The position numbers and the translations under genes were made by a program. The notes under the pieces were generated by a model that saw only the letters and a list, made by a program, of their open reading frames with translations, searched no databases and was not told the DNA's origin. Below, piece after piece: positions 1-9,624 of a stretch of 64,000 nt of DNA (its first letter is position 1; the number at the start of each line of letters is the position of its first letter). This DNA is from Rapana venosa (lineage: Eukaryota > Mollusca > Gastropoda > Neogastropoda > Muricidae): assembly GCA_028751875.1 (NCBI GenBank), contig CM054144.1, forward strand, positions 19,131,366 to 19,195,365, written 5' to 3'.

Positions 1-706
1 GAGATCTGTGGTGGAGTCTGGCGCTCTGTTGTGTCGGGTTAGGGCCGCGTCTCTGCATGCCTGGGGCTGGGCTGGTGCCGGCTTGCTGGGTTTGAGGGGC
101 GGCAGCGTTGGGATGGGGGATCTGGATATGTGTGTGGAGAAATTCCATGGTGGGTGTGGTTTTGGCGTGGTGGGGGTGACGGGGGTGTTACACGGTGCTG
201 GGGGAAGTCTTGGGAGGGCTGAAGGTTCAGCTTTTACTTTCGGGGTCACCTTTTTGAGGAACTCGGCTTGATATCTTTGAAGGGGGTTTTGGGTCAATTG
301 AGAGCCACCCGCTGCTCTCCTTGGTGACTGTGAGGCCTGTTCAGGGTTATATGTTGCTCTCCTTGGTGACTGTGAGGCCTGTTGAGGGTTGTATGTTGCT
401 CTTCTTGGTGACTGTGAGGCCTGTTGAGGGTTATATGTTGCTCTCCTTGGTGACTGTGAGGCCGGTTGAGGGTTATATGTTGCTCTTCTTGGTGAATGTG
501 AGGCCTGTTGAGGGTTGTATGTTGCCCCTGTCCGTGATCCCTGGAGCCGCTTACTCTCTGATTTCTGCGACTCTGTTGCAGTCTCCAACGATGACGCAGA
601 GGAAGTGGGGTTCGAGCTTGATGAGGTCACGTCCTGTGCTGAAGATGAAGGACTGGATGAGTGCTTTTGGGCTGCTGACCTTTCTGCCAATTTTCCGGAA
701 TCTTGG
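1..706 (-). CDS. Gene 1, repeat exon (E2), runs off left edge; Ser/Pro/Gln-rich low-complexity protein
   Basis: The minus strand is open from 706 to the window edge. The exon follows an AG acceptor (ATGCAG at 712-707) and begins with one base that completes a codon left by a phase-2 donor. It encodes a Ser-rich leader, then five 42-bp units (about 531-321) each giving a 14-residue repeat of the type RATYNPQQASQSPR, then a Pro/Lys-rich stretch. It matches the exon at 22729-21379 over its whole visible length without a stop, although many bases differ, which argues for selection on the protein. No domain or family is recognised; the composition suggests an intrinsically disordered protein. It has five repeat units against eight in gene 2. 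The 3' end of the exon lies outside the window. Confidence 0.7.
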
Positions 707-1093
707 CTGCATACACAACAATCACAGATGTATAGTAAGGCATGCTGTGCACTTCTCGCACAGGCTGAAACATATAGTCGAATGGTGTTTTCAGTTTGAC
801 CTCAGGCTAACATAGAAACGTATAAAATTGTGTATCTGGACTGACCATAACTGTATAGCATAGGACCTATCTCATAGTATAGGACCCATCTTTAAAAGGA
901 ACATTCCCATCTCCACCATCCATTTATCATTTTAGCAGTATTACAAAACGAAAAATCTGTAGTGAACACAAAATATCAGTTTATACTTTTGTTTCTCTCT
1001 CTCTCACACGCACACGCGCGCGCGCGCGCACGCACACACACCACGCACACGCACCACGCCACGCACGCACGCACCACCACGCACACGCACACA

Positions 1094-1125
<32 letters not shown>

Positions 1126-2077
1126 CACTCACACACACTCACACACACACACCCCATACTCGTATAGCTGCATCTGCACGCGTAGAAATGAATTAACTGC
1201 GTAGTGACTGGTGTTTTCAAGATACTGTATAATCTTTTTTTTATCTTAATGCTTCCGTTTCTTATCTAAACGACGGTTGCACTTGTCAATTCTTAGAAAA
1301 CATACAACCTTGATCAGACTATCAGCGATTTAAAAGACAGTCCACAATAACTGGAGGCCTCTCTACTTAAATCATCAAAGCAACTTTAAAGAAAATGTCA
1401 GAAGGAAAATTACCTATCTAGTGAATCAATACATGCTTGTTTCGGTCTAGATATCTACACAATTGTACAATATTTGAATCAATCAGTTCTGACAAGGCTG
1501 ACAGTTCTTAGGAATATGACTATGGGGACATACATGTTGCGTGATGTTTTTAAAAAAAAAAGAAGAATAACCACACACACACGCACAAGCAAGCGCGCAC
1601 AGACACACACACACACACCCACACCCACACACTGGAAGCCAAAACCTGCGTGTTGACTTTATAAATCATGTTCATACAAATCAGAAGATATTCTTAGGGC
1701 GTGTCTGACTCCATGATAAGATACCAACCAATATACTCATTTGGTTTCAGTCACCGTTTTCATCATTGAATCTATGACAGCTAACATTTTTTCTGTCTGT
1801 AATTGATCGTTTGTCTCCAAGTTGGCTTGCTTGTTTGAATGTGAGCCAAGATTTGTGATTTCAGGGGTTGGACCGTTCACGACCTTTACTGCCAGCGATA
1901 CAGAGGCCTATCAGTGTCTCCCCCTCTTGTGAAAGCTTCAGTGGTTGATATCAGGGTTTGGCCAGTCATGATAGAAAGACAGACATGTTCAGCACGCCCC
2001 AATGACGTCAACGTCGTCAGCAAATTTATAGTCATTGAATATAAAAAAGCTTTTTCTTGTCAATGGGAGGGAAATAT
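707..2077. other. Gene 1 intron sequence, homologous to the gene 2 intron
   Basis: No gene is seen. Scattered blocks (about 740-980, 1170-1390, 1740-2030) align with 22745-22980, 23010-23220 and 23610-23880 in the same order and orientation, showing that the intron was duplicated with the gene. A (CA)n/(CG)n tract at about 1000-1155 and a short CA tract near 1590-1632 are private to this copy. Confidence 0.6.
1000..1155. repeat. (CA)n/(CG)n microsatellite
   Basis: Alternating purine-pyrimidine tract of CA steps with a pure CG run near 1016-1028. The open frames across it are artefacts. Confidence 0.9.
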
Positions 2078-2199
2078 ATTGATTAAGGCAGCCAAGTTGT
2101 CAAGATATCATTACATATTAAGTGTAATTGTCATCCTTTTTAAGGAAAATCTGTCTGTCTCCCTCTCTCTCCCTATATCTCTCTGAGAGCCTGCGTACG

Positions 2200-2231
2200 C
2201 GTGCGCGTGTGTGTGTGTGTTTGTGTGTGTG

Positions 2232-2306
<75 letters not shown>

Positions 2307-2352
2307 TGTACTAGCAGCTGTGGTAGTAGACAGTAGTAGTAGTAGTAGTAGT

Positions 2353-2420
<68 letters not shown>
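2200..2420. repeat. Compound microsatellite (GT)n, (GA)n, (GTA)n, (GCA)n
   Basis: GT at about 2207-2232, GA at 2233-2303, then a trinucleotide run at 2332-2420 that passes from GTA to GCA. Long poly-Ser, poly-Leu or poly-Cys frames here are shadows of the repeat. The CAG run lies in an intron of gene 1. Confidence 0.95.
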
Positions 2421-2421
<1 letters not shown>

Positions 2422-2503
2422 CGAATGATAGGACTGATCGAGCGACTGACGGGTTGACTGGACAGATGTCTAACTGTGAAGTTAAAGGAAACGAGCACCT
2501 CAC

Positions 2504-2662
2504 CTGTCCTGTCTTTGGTACACAGCCTTCTCTTCAGCAGCGGCAGCAATAGCAGCCGAGTCTGATCCCATCCGGGAGGCGGGGCTCTCTTCTGGCTTCT
2601 CTGCCATTCGGGGAGACATTCCAGGAGATGCTGGCGCCTTGTCTGTGCGTGGAGAGGTTTCC
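2504..2662 (-). CDS. Gene 1, extra symmetric exon (E1)
   Basis: This is a 159-nt minus-strand exon, so its phase is neutral. The acceptor is CCTTTTTGAAG ending at 2663 and the donor is GACAG followed by GTGAGG at 2504/2503. With a phase-2 junction at both ends it encodes 52 whole codons, including SPRTDKAPASPGMSPRMAEK, an Ala-rich run and VYQRQD. The middle is about 90% identical in nucleotides to the end of the gene 2 repeat exon (about 21455-21520), which encodes ARTDKAPASPGKSPRMAERP. In gene 1 it lies upstream of the repeat exon, not at its end, so it looks like a copied exon piece. The acceptor lies inside one inverted-repeat arm. Whether it is spliced in vivo is unproven. Confidence 0.5.
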
Positions 2663-2730
2663 CTTCAAAAAGGATGACAATTACACTTAATATGTAATGC
2701 GCTGACAACTTGACTGCCTTAATTAACAAA

Positions 2731-3017
2731 GGCTCGTTTCTCTCTCTGGACGTTCTCTCGACAAGACGCATTCAAGAAGAGCTCTAGTGTGCGACCAAGC
2801 GGAACGTCCAGGGCTTCAGTGACCAGTATTCTATGGTGTATTCTTCTGTGTTAAAGTGTTTAAGTGGTGTTGTGGTGAAGTGATGATGTGAAGTGGCTGT
2901 CTCCATCAAGCATGCGAGTGCCAACAACGGTTTACATATAGATATATTAATTTGTACATGCGTGTGTACCTAAACCATGTGAGGGCCACATCAAACCTTC
3001 CCTCCTAATAAGGGCTG
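2731..3017. other. Intron sequence of gene 1, no feature seen
   Basis: This short stretch lies between the inverted repeat and the ORF1 relic. I see no gene or repeat in it. Confidence 0.4.
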
Positions 3018-4261
3018 GTGGGGGGCTCTCCACTTGTCCTTTGCTGTGACTCCCCCCCCCACCCAATTAATCATGTGATCTGCTCCAACACACCTTCCAC
3101 AATGCGACCAACAACCAGATCTGTAAGTGCAAGGCATTCACTAGCATTAGAAAATATCCAGTTCACTAAAGACACCTCCAGAATTCCTCTAAGTGACTCC
3201 CTCCCTGACATCCGACAACCCAATAGAAGAAGAAATCATCACTCCTCGACCCTGACCAAAACCCCAACCCCAAACCACCCCCTCCTCCCTCCCCTTCATT
3301 ACCAAAACGCAAACCGACAAGTAATTCAGTTCCCAGGAGACCTATCAACTCCAAAACACCCCCTCCGCCATCCCTTCCCAAATCCTTTAGAGGCACTATT
3401 AAAAAAGTCTGTCCCCACTGCCAGCCAGGAGTTACTGATCAGTGACTCGGTCTTAAGTGCAGTGGGGGACAGAAGTTCTCCCCACGACCGATAAGCTAAA
3501 AACTTGTCGGTGCCAGGTCTGACAGTCCAACACCTCTTGAAGTGACTGTCAACACTCCTCCCTTCTCCACACATTAAATAGGTCATTTTCCATGTTAGCA
3601 TCAACATCTGCCTACAAAGTGGCCCAGTTGATTGCACGACATGGCAACGTGTGGTCAGAGGACTACGCCAGGCTTTTCCCCATGCCACCATAAAAGCCTC
3701 TGCAATCATCCCTCCTTACGGCCGACACCATACCACCAGTTCTGTGAGGGAGTCCAACGCCATCCTCTCCAAGGTCTGTGCTCGAGAGGGGGTGATTTAC
3801 ATCAATCACACCTCCTCTTCTCAGACTGAAAGTGGGGCACCCAGGAAAGCCCTCAATAAATACATGGACCTTTCCACCCAAGTGCCGGTGGCATAGCAGC
3901 CATGACCTACAACCTGTACTGTATGTCAAAACCTCTTCCCCGCACTTCAACCAACTACAGCCAGATGCAAAGGGCTTTGCCAACAAAGCCACCTCCACCC
4001 ACAGTGGAAGTGCAATCTAACATCAACAGATGGTCTCACTGCGGCAACAGCAAAGCACTTCTGCTGACACCAGGAGCAAGTCCACCTGCCTATGGCCAGA
4101 CGGGAAACAAGTTCTTTCGAGGGGACTTTGAGGAGAACTTTCCCCCGCTTACTACAGCCAAAACCAAAACTGCCTGGGGCCTCCCCCGCACCACTCATTC
4201 ACAGGACACCCAAAAGCTGCTAGAGGTCCTGCTGAATATGATCCAGCAAGCCCTTCACTGA
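3018..4261 (+). pseudogene. Decayed ORF1 of a non-LTR retrotransposon with SGNH-esterase-like part
   Basis: The plus strand shows fragments of one protein in shifting frames: a Pro/Asn-rich N-terminus from about 3100, then LLISDSVLSAVG near 3430 (like the GDS nucleophile block of SGNH esterases). Next comes a degraded HVSIN segment near 3590 (like the GxN block), then RQAFPHATIKASAIIPPYGR (3664-3723), a degenerate DLST segment near 3865 and a tail ending near 4261. Esterase-type ORF1 proteins are known from CR1 and related LINEs. At least two internal stops and one frame change show that it is dead. It lies in the first intron of gene 1 in the opposite orientation. No ORF2 follows directly. 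Confidence 0.55.
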
Positions 4262-4370
4262 CCTAACCACCCCCATTCATCTATAGAAAAAACCAGAGTC
4301 CAGAGAATGATAAGAATGTCCCCAGCTCACTCATAGAATAACACTAACCCAAACCAGGTGTTTCGTTTGA

Positions 4371-4373
<3 letters not shown>

Positions 4374-4415
<42 letters not shown>

Positions 4416-4594
4416 CTATGTGTGTGTGTGTGTGTGTGTGTACTCTATTGTGTGTGTGTGTGTGTGTGTACTCTATGTGTGTGTGTATGCGTGTGTGTGA
4501 GTGTGTGTGTGTAAGTGTGTGTGTGAGAGAGTGTGTGTGTAAGTGTGTATATGTGCGTATATGGCGGCGGGTATGTGTGTGTGTGAGTGTGTGA
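4374..4594. repeat. (GT)n microsatellite with ACTCTAT spacers
   Basis: GT runs are interrupted three times by TACTCTAT, giving a short higher-order repeat. The Cys/Val frames across it are artefacts. Confidence 0.9.
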
Positions 4595-5039
4595 GGGTTT
4601 TTTAATTGTTATTCTAATCATTGAGTTTTGTTGTTGTTGGGTTTTTTACCTACCCCCACCCACAACTGCAAGTCGCTGTGGAAGTGTGGCAAACCTGGTG
4701 TTCCGTCTGCTTGTTCTAACTTTCTAGTTGCTTTATATTCTCTTAGCCATTAGTTTTCTGTGTACTGCATTGTTACCAGATCAACTTGGAAAGAACAACT
4801 TTTTTATCTTTTCTTCCTCATTATATTGTTCTGGTTCTATTGTTCTATTTACTTATTTCAAGATTAACTGAACTGGTACTGTGAAAAGTGTTCATCCTTA
4901 TGAACATTGTAGACTGTACAGCAGAGAAAAACTACCCATGTTTTTTGTGGTGGATTGTTTGTGATTTCCTGTTTTGAGGGTTTTCTTTTTTGTTTTTGTT
5001 TGTTGTTTTTTAAAAGTTGTTTTCCTTTGTTTCTACCGT

Positions 5040-5596
5040 TTGAGAGTATGAGTATTGGGTTCATTATTAAGATTTATCCCTACGGGCGGGGACTGGATGT
5101 CAAAAAGCACACGAATACTTATTCATTATCATGGTAATAAAAGAATTTGTCTCTCTTACAATGTGTAGATGTTCTTTTTATGACATTGTTTTTTCACCTC
5201 TTTATTGTGTGAGTGTATGGGTATTGGGCTCACTTTATCATCATGACGTTCAATTTGTATGAGTATAATCAAAAAGTGTTGATGGTGATCGTGTGCTGTC
5301 TTGAGTATTATATATGTAGTATTATCCCTGAACACACACACACACACACACATACATTCTCTCTCTCAATGACTGTAAAGGTTTGGATTTCTTCTTTTCT
5401 TTTCCTTCTTGTTTTTTATTGTGCGAGTATCGGTATTGGGTTTATTTCATTATCATGACATAATTTGAACGAGTATAGTCAAAAATGAGCGTTGATAGTG
5501 ATCGTGTCCCGTTTTGAGAATTATATATTTAATATTATATCTGAAATACACACACACACTCTCTCTCTCCCTCTCCCTCTCTCTCTCACACACACA

Positions 5597-5669
<73 letters not shown>

Positions 5670-5675
5670 TTTATC
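5040..5675 (+). repeat. Tandem SINE-tail-like units, each ending in CA/CT microsatellite
   Basis: Two units (about 5205-5360 and 5420-5600) share TTGTGNGAGTATNGGTATTGGG, a TATCATGACNT segment and GATGGTGATCGTGT-like text, and each runs into (CA)n then (CT)n. A third, partly different unit at about 5040-5155 begins with the same GAGTATGAGTATTGGG and continues with the SINE-C tail (GGGCGGGGACTGGATGT). The last CT run (about 5600-5668) is almost pure. Confidence 0.6.
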
Positions 5676-5899
5676 GTTTTGCTTATAGTTATAGTTGTGT
5701 ATCCTGTTGAAGGACGTATTCATACTTTATATTTTCAATATTTTATTAGGCTTGTCGGCTGTACATGAGTTTTAATGAATGCCCTATTTCATTATTTTAT
5801 TGTTACGTTACTGCTGAATAACTTAATTATTGCTAAAACAATACTTGAAACAATACTTGAAAGAAAAGCATACTCCTTCAAAACTTCACATTCCATTTA

Positions 5900-6335
5900 T
5901 GTCTGTTTTCGAGGTCTATGGTTATCTAACTCACCTCAACAATCAAGAACGCATTGTCTTGATGGAATAGACAGCAGAATATTGAAGCTATCAGCTCCAG
6001 TTATCAGAGACACTCTAAATATATTAACCTTTGTCTTGAAAATAAACATTTCCCCAAAGCTTTCCAAATAGCTAAAGTAATCCCCATCTACAAATCTTGT
6101 GACACTTCAGCCCCTTTAAACTATAGACCAATTTCCATCATATCTATCCTTTCCAAACCCTTGGAACAACATATAAACAAACACTTCGTCATTTAGATAC
6201 TACCAACCCAATTCACCTTAATAAGTCTAGATTTAGGCAAAATCACTCATGTCATACTGTACTGATTAGTCTCGTAGACAATTGGCTATCAAACATTAAT
6301 GACAATACATTTTGTGGACTACTATTTGTTTCTAC
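5900..6335 (+). pseudogene. Reverse transcriptase fragment of a non-LTR retrotransposon
   Basis: The plus strand encodes DGIDSRILKLSAPVIRDTLN, then IAKVIPIYKS and NYRPISIISILSKPLEQH, which is the fingers region ahead of motif A in LINE reverse transcriptases. It goes on to a decayed SCHTVLISLVDNWLSNINDN segment and stops at about 6335, before the catalytic Asp. One frame change near 6065 and later stops mark it as dead. It lies inside the first intron of gene 1. The clade is not resolved. Confidence 0.75.
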
Positions 6336-6445
6336 TGTGTGAGTATGAGTATTGGGTTATGATTAAGATGTATCCCTACGGGCGGGGACTGGATGTAAAA
6401 ACAAGCACATGAGTGCTTATTATCCTCGAAATAAAAGGATTTATC
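6336..6445 (+). mobile_element. SINE-C tail fragment
   Basis: It contains GGGCGGGGACTGGATGT, AGCACATGAGTGCTTATT and CCTCGAAATAAAAGGA, the 3' part of the SINE family whose fuller copy is at 28311-27975. It is directly joined to the truncated RT fragment. Confidence 0.7.
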
Positions 6446-7724
6446 ATTGTCTCTCTCCCTCTCCATCCCCCTCCCTCCCCTCTCTCTGTCTCTCGGTCTC
6501 TGTCTCTGTTTCAGTCTGTCTGTCTTTCTCAATTGGTTTTAACTGTTTTTTGCTCGGTAGCAGACGTTTTTTATGAAAACTCACTTTAGGATTCCTTTAC
6601 CGAGTTCGAATTAGCTTTTGTTTTAGTAGCAACATTTCTCATGATCCATAATGGAATAGACATCTGATTTTGTGAGTGAAAAAAGTGAAGATGGTGGTGG
6701 TAAGAGTGGAGGTAATGGTGGTACATGGTGATGGTGGTGGAATTATTTCAATGACTATTTCTAAACACATTTTTCAATCTTCAATGATAATCAGCCAGTT
6801 CATGTTCTCAACATGTAGAGTGTACGTGACAAAGCACATAATTGTATTTCAGGTTATGGAACCAATTGTCGTAAATGAACTTGCAGAAGGATTTATCAGT
6901 GTATGATACCGATGTAAATGCTTTAGCGAGTGGTATTTACTGATTCCTGGTTATCATCTAGTTGGCACCTACTTGAACACCTAGCTAACAGACGTCTGTC
7001 AATATATGTGGTATTTTTACATCACAGATAAAGCTTTTTATTCAAAATTTTTGTTATTCCCACTTTTCAAATTACAGTTTTGATAGGTCTGCTACACTTA
7101 TAAATCATTTTGATAAAAATGGATATACTAAAGGACTGCTGCAAAACTGCCACACAGTTATAACGTCGACGGTTTCTTTCTACTTTCCACTGCCACAGAA
7201 CAACGTGTGTGTTTTGCAAGCAGAGCGAAACCGCTCAACAAAACTGTTGCAATTGGAACGTATAGGTTTACACGATTGGAACACTTAAAACATATACGGT
7301 AAAATTAAATCGCCAATTATTAAAGAAATCAGACTTCCAGCAGTAGAGAATTATCGCAATTTGTAGTTTTCGGCAACATCTTTATATTACGTACAATTTG
7401 TGCTAGAGAGATTTCTATGATACGGCTTTCTTCTTTGCTTTTATCAATACTATCTCTTTGCTGTTTATCAAAATAAAAAGGTCTTCTTGTGAATAGCGGA
7501 TTTTGTGCTGCCTTACACACTTCACTGAACCATTGTATAGAGCGCCTTCGCTGCACACCGGATGCGTTTCTCACATCCACTGCAGCAGATAGCACTGGTC
7601 TATATCAACGTGCGGTTGTACACGGAAATCTAGCCCAATGTCATTCTGACGATTTGCAAGTGATTGACAATCACGGTAAGACCCCATCAAATGGAGAGAT
7701 AAACACTGGCACGAACCTGCACTT
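6446..7724. other. Gene 1 intron sequence homologous to the gene 2 intron
   Basis: No gene is seen. Blocks at about 6520-6650, 6680-6770 and 7530-7640 align in order with 24060-24170, 24215-24300 and 24910-25010. This resumes the duplication after the insertions at 2078-6445. Confidence 0.55.
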
Positions 7725-7794
7725 CATTCTTGTCCTGCCCTCAACAGCCAAAACCCCCATCACCCTGCGGAGTGTACAACCTTTATGTGTGTGC

Positions 7795-7835
<41 letters not shown>

Positions 7836-7991
7836 TGTGTGTGTGCGTACGTGCGTGCAAGCAAGCGTGTGTGTATACATTTGAATTTCATTGTAACTGG
7901 CTGCATGTGAATGAGTAGGATGATTGAAAGCGCTTTGGTTGTTGTTTTTTTTGCAAGATTTAGCGATATAAATTCAATTTATTATTTTAAA

Positions 7992-8024
<33 letters not shown>

Positions 8025-8030
8025 ATTATT
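7725..8030 (+). mobile_element. L2-like LINE 3' UTR fragment with (ATT)n tail
   Basis: It matches, in reverse complement, the 3' end of the LINE at 33478-35107. It has CATTCTTGTCCTG, CTCAACAGCCAAAAC, CCTGCGGAGTGTA, a GT microsatellite, AACTGGCTGCATGTGA and a terminal ATT run at about 7990-8028. Coding sequence is absent, so it is a strongly 5'-truncated insertion. It lies in the first intron of gene 1. Confidence 0.75.
7788..7870. repeat. (GT)n microsatellite inside the L2 3' UTR
   Basis: The GT run sits at the same place as the CA run in the related LINE end at about 33660-33690, so it was probably carried by the element. Confidence 0.8.
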
Positions 8031-8204
8031 AAATAAATTGGTTCTGAAGTTAACGCTCTTAGGAGCTACTCTTGCTCTTATGCTCCTTCTCAAGTGTTAT
8101 GTTTTGGTGGCAAGTAAAACTGTAATGTAAAATTAAACAACACCTGACTATTTGTAAAAAAAAAAAGGTAGAGAGGCTATCACGAAACCACCTCTGCATC
8201 TTAC

Positions 8205-8317
8205 CTTGCTTGGTCATCTTTCGCGGCCCCATTCTTGCTCCCAACAGCGGATCTTCCTTCCCTTTCCTCACGCATCCGCTTTTGCTGCTTCGTTTGGAAG
8301 GTTGGTTTTTCTGCCAT
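8205..8317 (-). CDS. Gene 1, start exon (E0)
   Basis: A minus-strand ATG at 8317-8315 lies in a good context (CCAACCATGG). The exon encodes 37 codons plus two bases, starting MAEKPTFQTKQQKRMREERE, and ends at a strong donor, AAG followed by GTAAGATG, at 8205/8204. The gene 2 exon at 25857-25745 has exactly the same length (113 nt), the same donor and the same MAEKPT start, though the later residues have diverged. The phase-2 end fits both E1 and E2. The segment is rich in Lys, Arg, Glu and Gln, and no family is recognised. Shared length, frame and splice site in two diverged copies are the main support. Confidence 0.75.
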
Positions 8318-8446
8318 GGTTGGTTTTGGTTTTATTACGTTGGTTGGTTTTTGTTGTTGTTCTTGATGCTGATGGTACTGCTGTTGTCTAAAAAGTGTTT
8401 TGGCAGCAACTGGCCTTAATCCTAAGAAGCAGAAACCGTCCTGCAG

Positions 8447-8546
8447 CCCCGCGAGAGAGAAACTAAGAGACTGGTCAGGCCACAGAGGTCAGCTGATGGA
8501 GACATTGAGGAGTGTTCTGACTGTTCGCTTGTTCTCTGCACGTGCA
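8447..8546 (-). promoter_or_regulatory. Conserved 5' UTR/promoter block of gene 1
   Basis: This 100-bp block lies about 130 bp upstream of the gene 1 ATG and matches 25951-26050 upstream of gene 2 with five substitutions and no gap. It is much better conserved than the first coding exons. It contains the palindromic E-box CACGTG (8539-8544) and CAGCTG. It is probably first-exon 5' UTR and/or core promoter; no TATA box is evident. Confidence 0.6.
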
Positions 8547-8587
8547 GCTTGTGCTGCAGTGCGAAATTATATGCTCTAGCATGGTTT

Positions 8588-8619
8588 GTGTGTGTGTGTG
8601 TGTATCCGTGTGTATGCGT

Positions 8620-8664
<45 letters not shown>

Positions 8665-8720
8665 GTGTGGTTGCTCATATCCACCGTCAATTACTGTTCA
8701 CTGTTCACTGTTCACTGGTC
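8588..8720. repeat. (GT)n microsatellite and TTCACTG minisatellite
   Basis: GT run at about 8588-8660, then three to four copies of the heptamer TTCACTG near 8695-8718. Confidence 0.85.
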
Positions 8721-9191
8721 CCGTAACCCGCCAGGGTCGTAGGGGCGCTGCATGGTGGACGTGTAAAAGAATCACAGCATAAACAAGTACTTTTGAAATA
8801 AATAAAAAAAGTAAACACTAACCTTAGAAATCATGCAAGAAGTCAACATCATCATACTATATGTATCTTACAATAGGACAATGAGTTAATGATGATCCAA
8901 TGTCTTTCATTGATGGAACATTGTTTTTTAAATTTGCTTTAGGCAACGGGATGGGAAGACAGGTAAGATATGTGTAAGAGTTCTACATTGCAGGCTAAAA
9001 GAATGTGAGCTCTGGTAATACTTTTGTCAAAGACACATTGTTTTAAATTTAGTCTAAAGTCATTTAGCTTAAACCTTCAGACAAGTGACGCAGTATTTTT
9101 CTAGTTATGTTGGTTACGCATTTTATATAAAATGATGGTTACACCATCATTCCAGAAATAACCGACATCGTGTAGTTTCTTTTCAACATAC
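8721..9191. other. Intergenic, no feature seen
   Basis: AT-rich sequence upstream of gene 1 with no coding signal or recognised repeat. Confidence 0.5.
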
Positions 9192-9488
9192 TACTGCCCT
9201 TATCACCGTGGTCGAGTGGTTTAGGCGGTCAACTCGTGATCCAGAGGTCGCGGGTCCGACCCCCGCTCGGCTCGGTGTTGTGTCCTTGGGAAAGACACTT
9301 TACTCCTATTTTCCTCACTCCACCCAGGTGTACAAGTGGGTACCAGCTCTGCTGGGGAAGTATCTGGCGACAGACTAGCGTCCTGTCACAGGGGTGGTGA
9401 AAAACCATCAGTTCGCTTAACGCTACAGAAACCGGGATAAGCTCCGGCTCTATGGGCCTTCTGGCTCGAAAGAACATACTGCCCTTAT
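9192..9488 (+). mobile_element. SINE-B, tRNA-derived, with perfect 12-bp target-site duplication
   Basis: The body at 9204-9476 is flanked by identical TACTGCCCTTAT at 9192-9203 and 9477-9488. The head looks like a tRNA gene: A-box-like TGGTCGAGTGGTTTAGGCGG and B-box-like GGGTCCGACCCC. The centre contains TCCTTGGGAAAGACACTTTA and CACCCAGGTGTACAAGTGGG, text typical of widely shared metazoan SINE core domains. The intact duplication suggests a fairly recent insertion mobilised by a LINE. Confidence 0.85.
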
Positions 9489-9567
9489 GGGTGGACACAG
9501 GAACATGTTTACCCTTCAAGACCCATCGGTATGCTTTTGATGCATAGTTAGAAGGTAAATGGTAAAG
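9489..9567. other. Short spacer holding the end of a SINE-A tail
   Basis: It lies between SINE-B and the nested LINE. The last bases (about 9561-9567) are the 3' terminus of the interrupted SINE-A. Confidence 0.4.
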
Positions 9568-9624
9568 GAGTCCCATAACATATAAGGTCGTAGGGGAGTG
9601 AGGCGTCAGAGACCTCACTTCTCT
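9568..9624 (-). repeat. 57-bp target-site duplication, 3' copy (SINE-A tail)
   Basis: It matches 11323-11379 with three substitutions over 57 bp. The text is SINE-A tail sequence (GAAGTGAGGTCTCTGACGCC in minus sense). The two copies flank the LINE at 9625-11322 exactly. Confidence 0.75.

Larger units (their letters stand above)
2078..2730. mobile_element. Insert bounded by about 70-bp inverted repeats, carrying an exon copy
   Basis: Arm 2078-2148 and the reverse complement of arm 2657-2730 match almost throughout; both contain ATTACATATTAAGTGTAATT and CATCCTTTTT. Between the arms lie GT, GA and CAG microsatellites and the exon E1. The homologous intron of gene 2 has no clear counterpart, so the block looks inserted in gene 1. 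The structure resembles a foldback or MITE-like element, but no transposase and no clear target-site duplication are visible. A local inverted duplication is the alternative. Confidence 0.5.

Noticed and set aside
321..815. Plus-strand open frame with VTVRPVEGYMLL repeats
   Set aside because: It is the antisense shadow of the 42-bp coding repeat; only the minus frame is shared with gene 2 through the non-repeat parts and splice sites.
9205..9275. A functional tRNA gene
   Set aside because: The A- and B-box-like text belongs to SINE-B, which has a SINE core and flanking target-site duplication; a complete cloverleaf was not convincing.
9560..9624. A SINE/LINE shared 3' tail that would make the RTE-like LINE the partner of SINE-A
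   Set aside because: The second LINE copy (45155-47525) ends without this sequence, and the same text lies on both sides of the first copy, so it is a duplicated target site.
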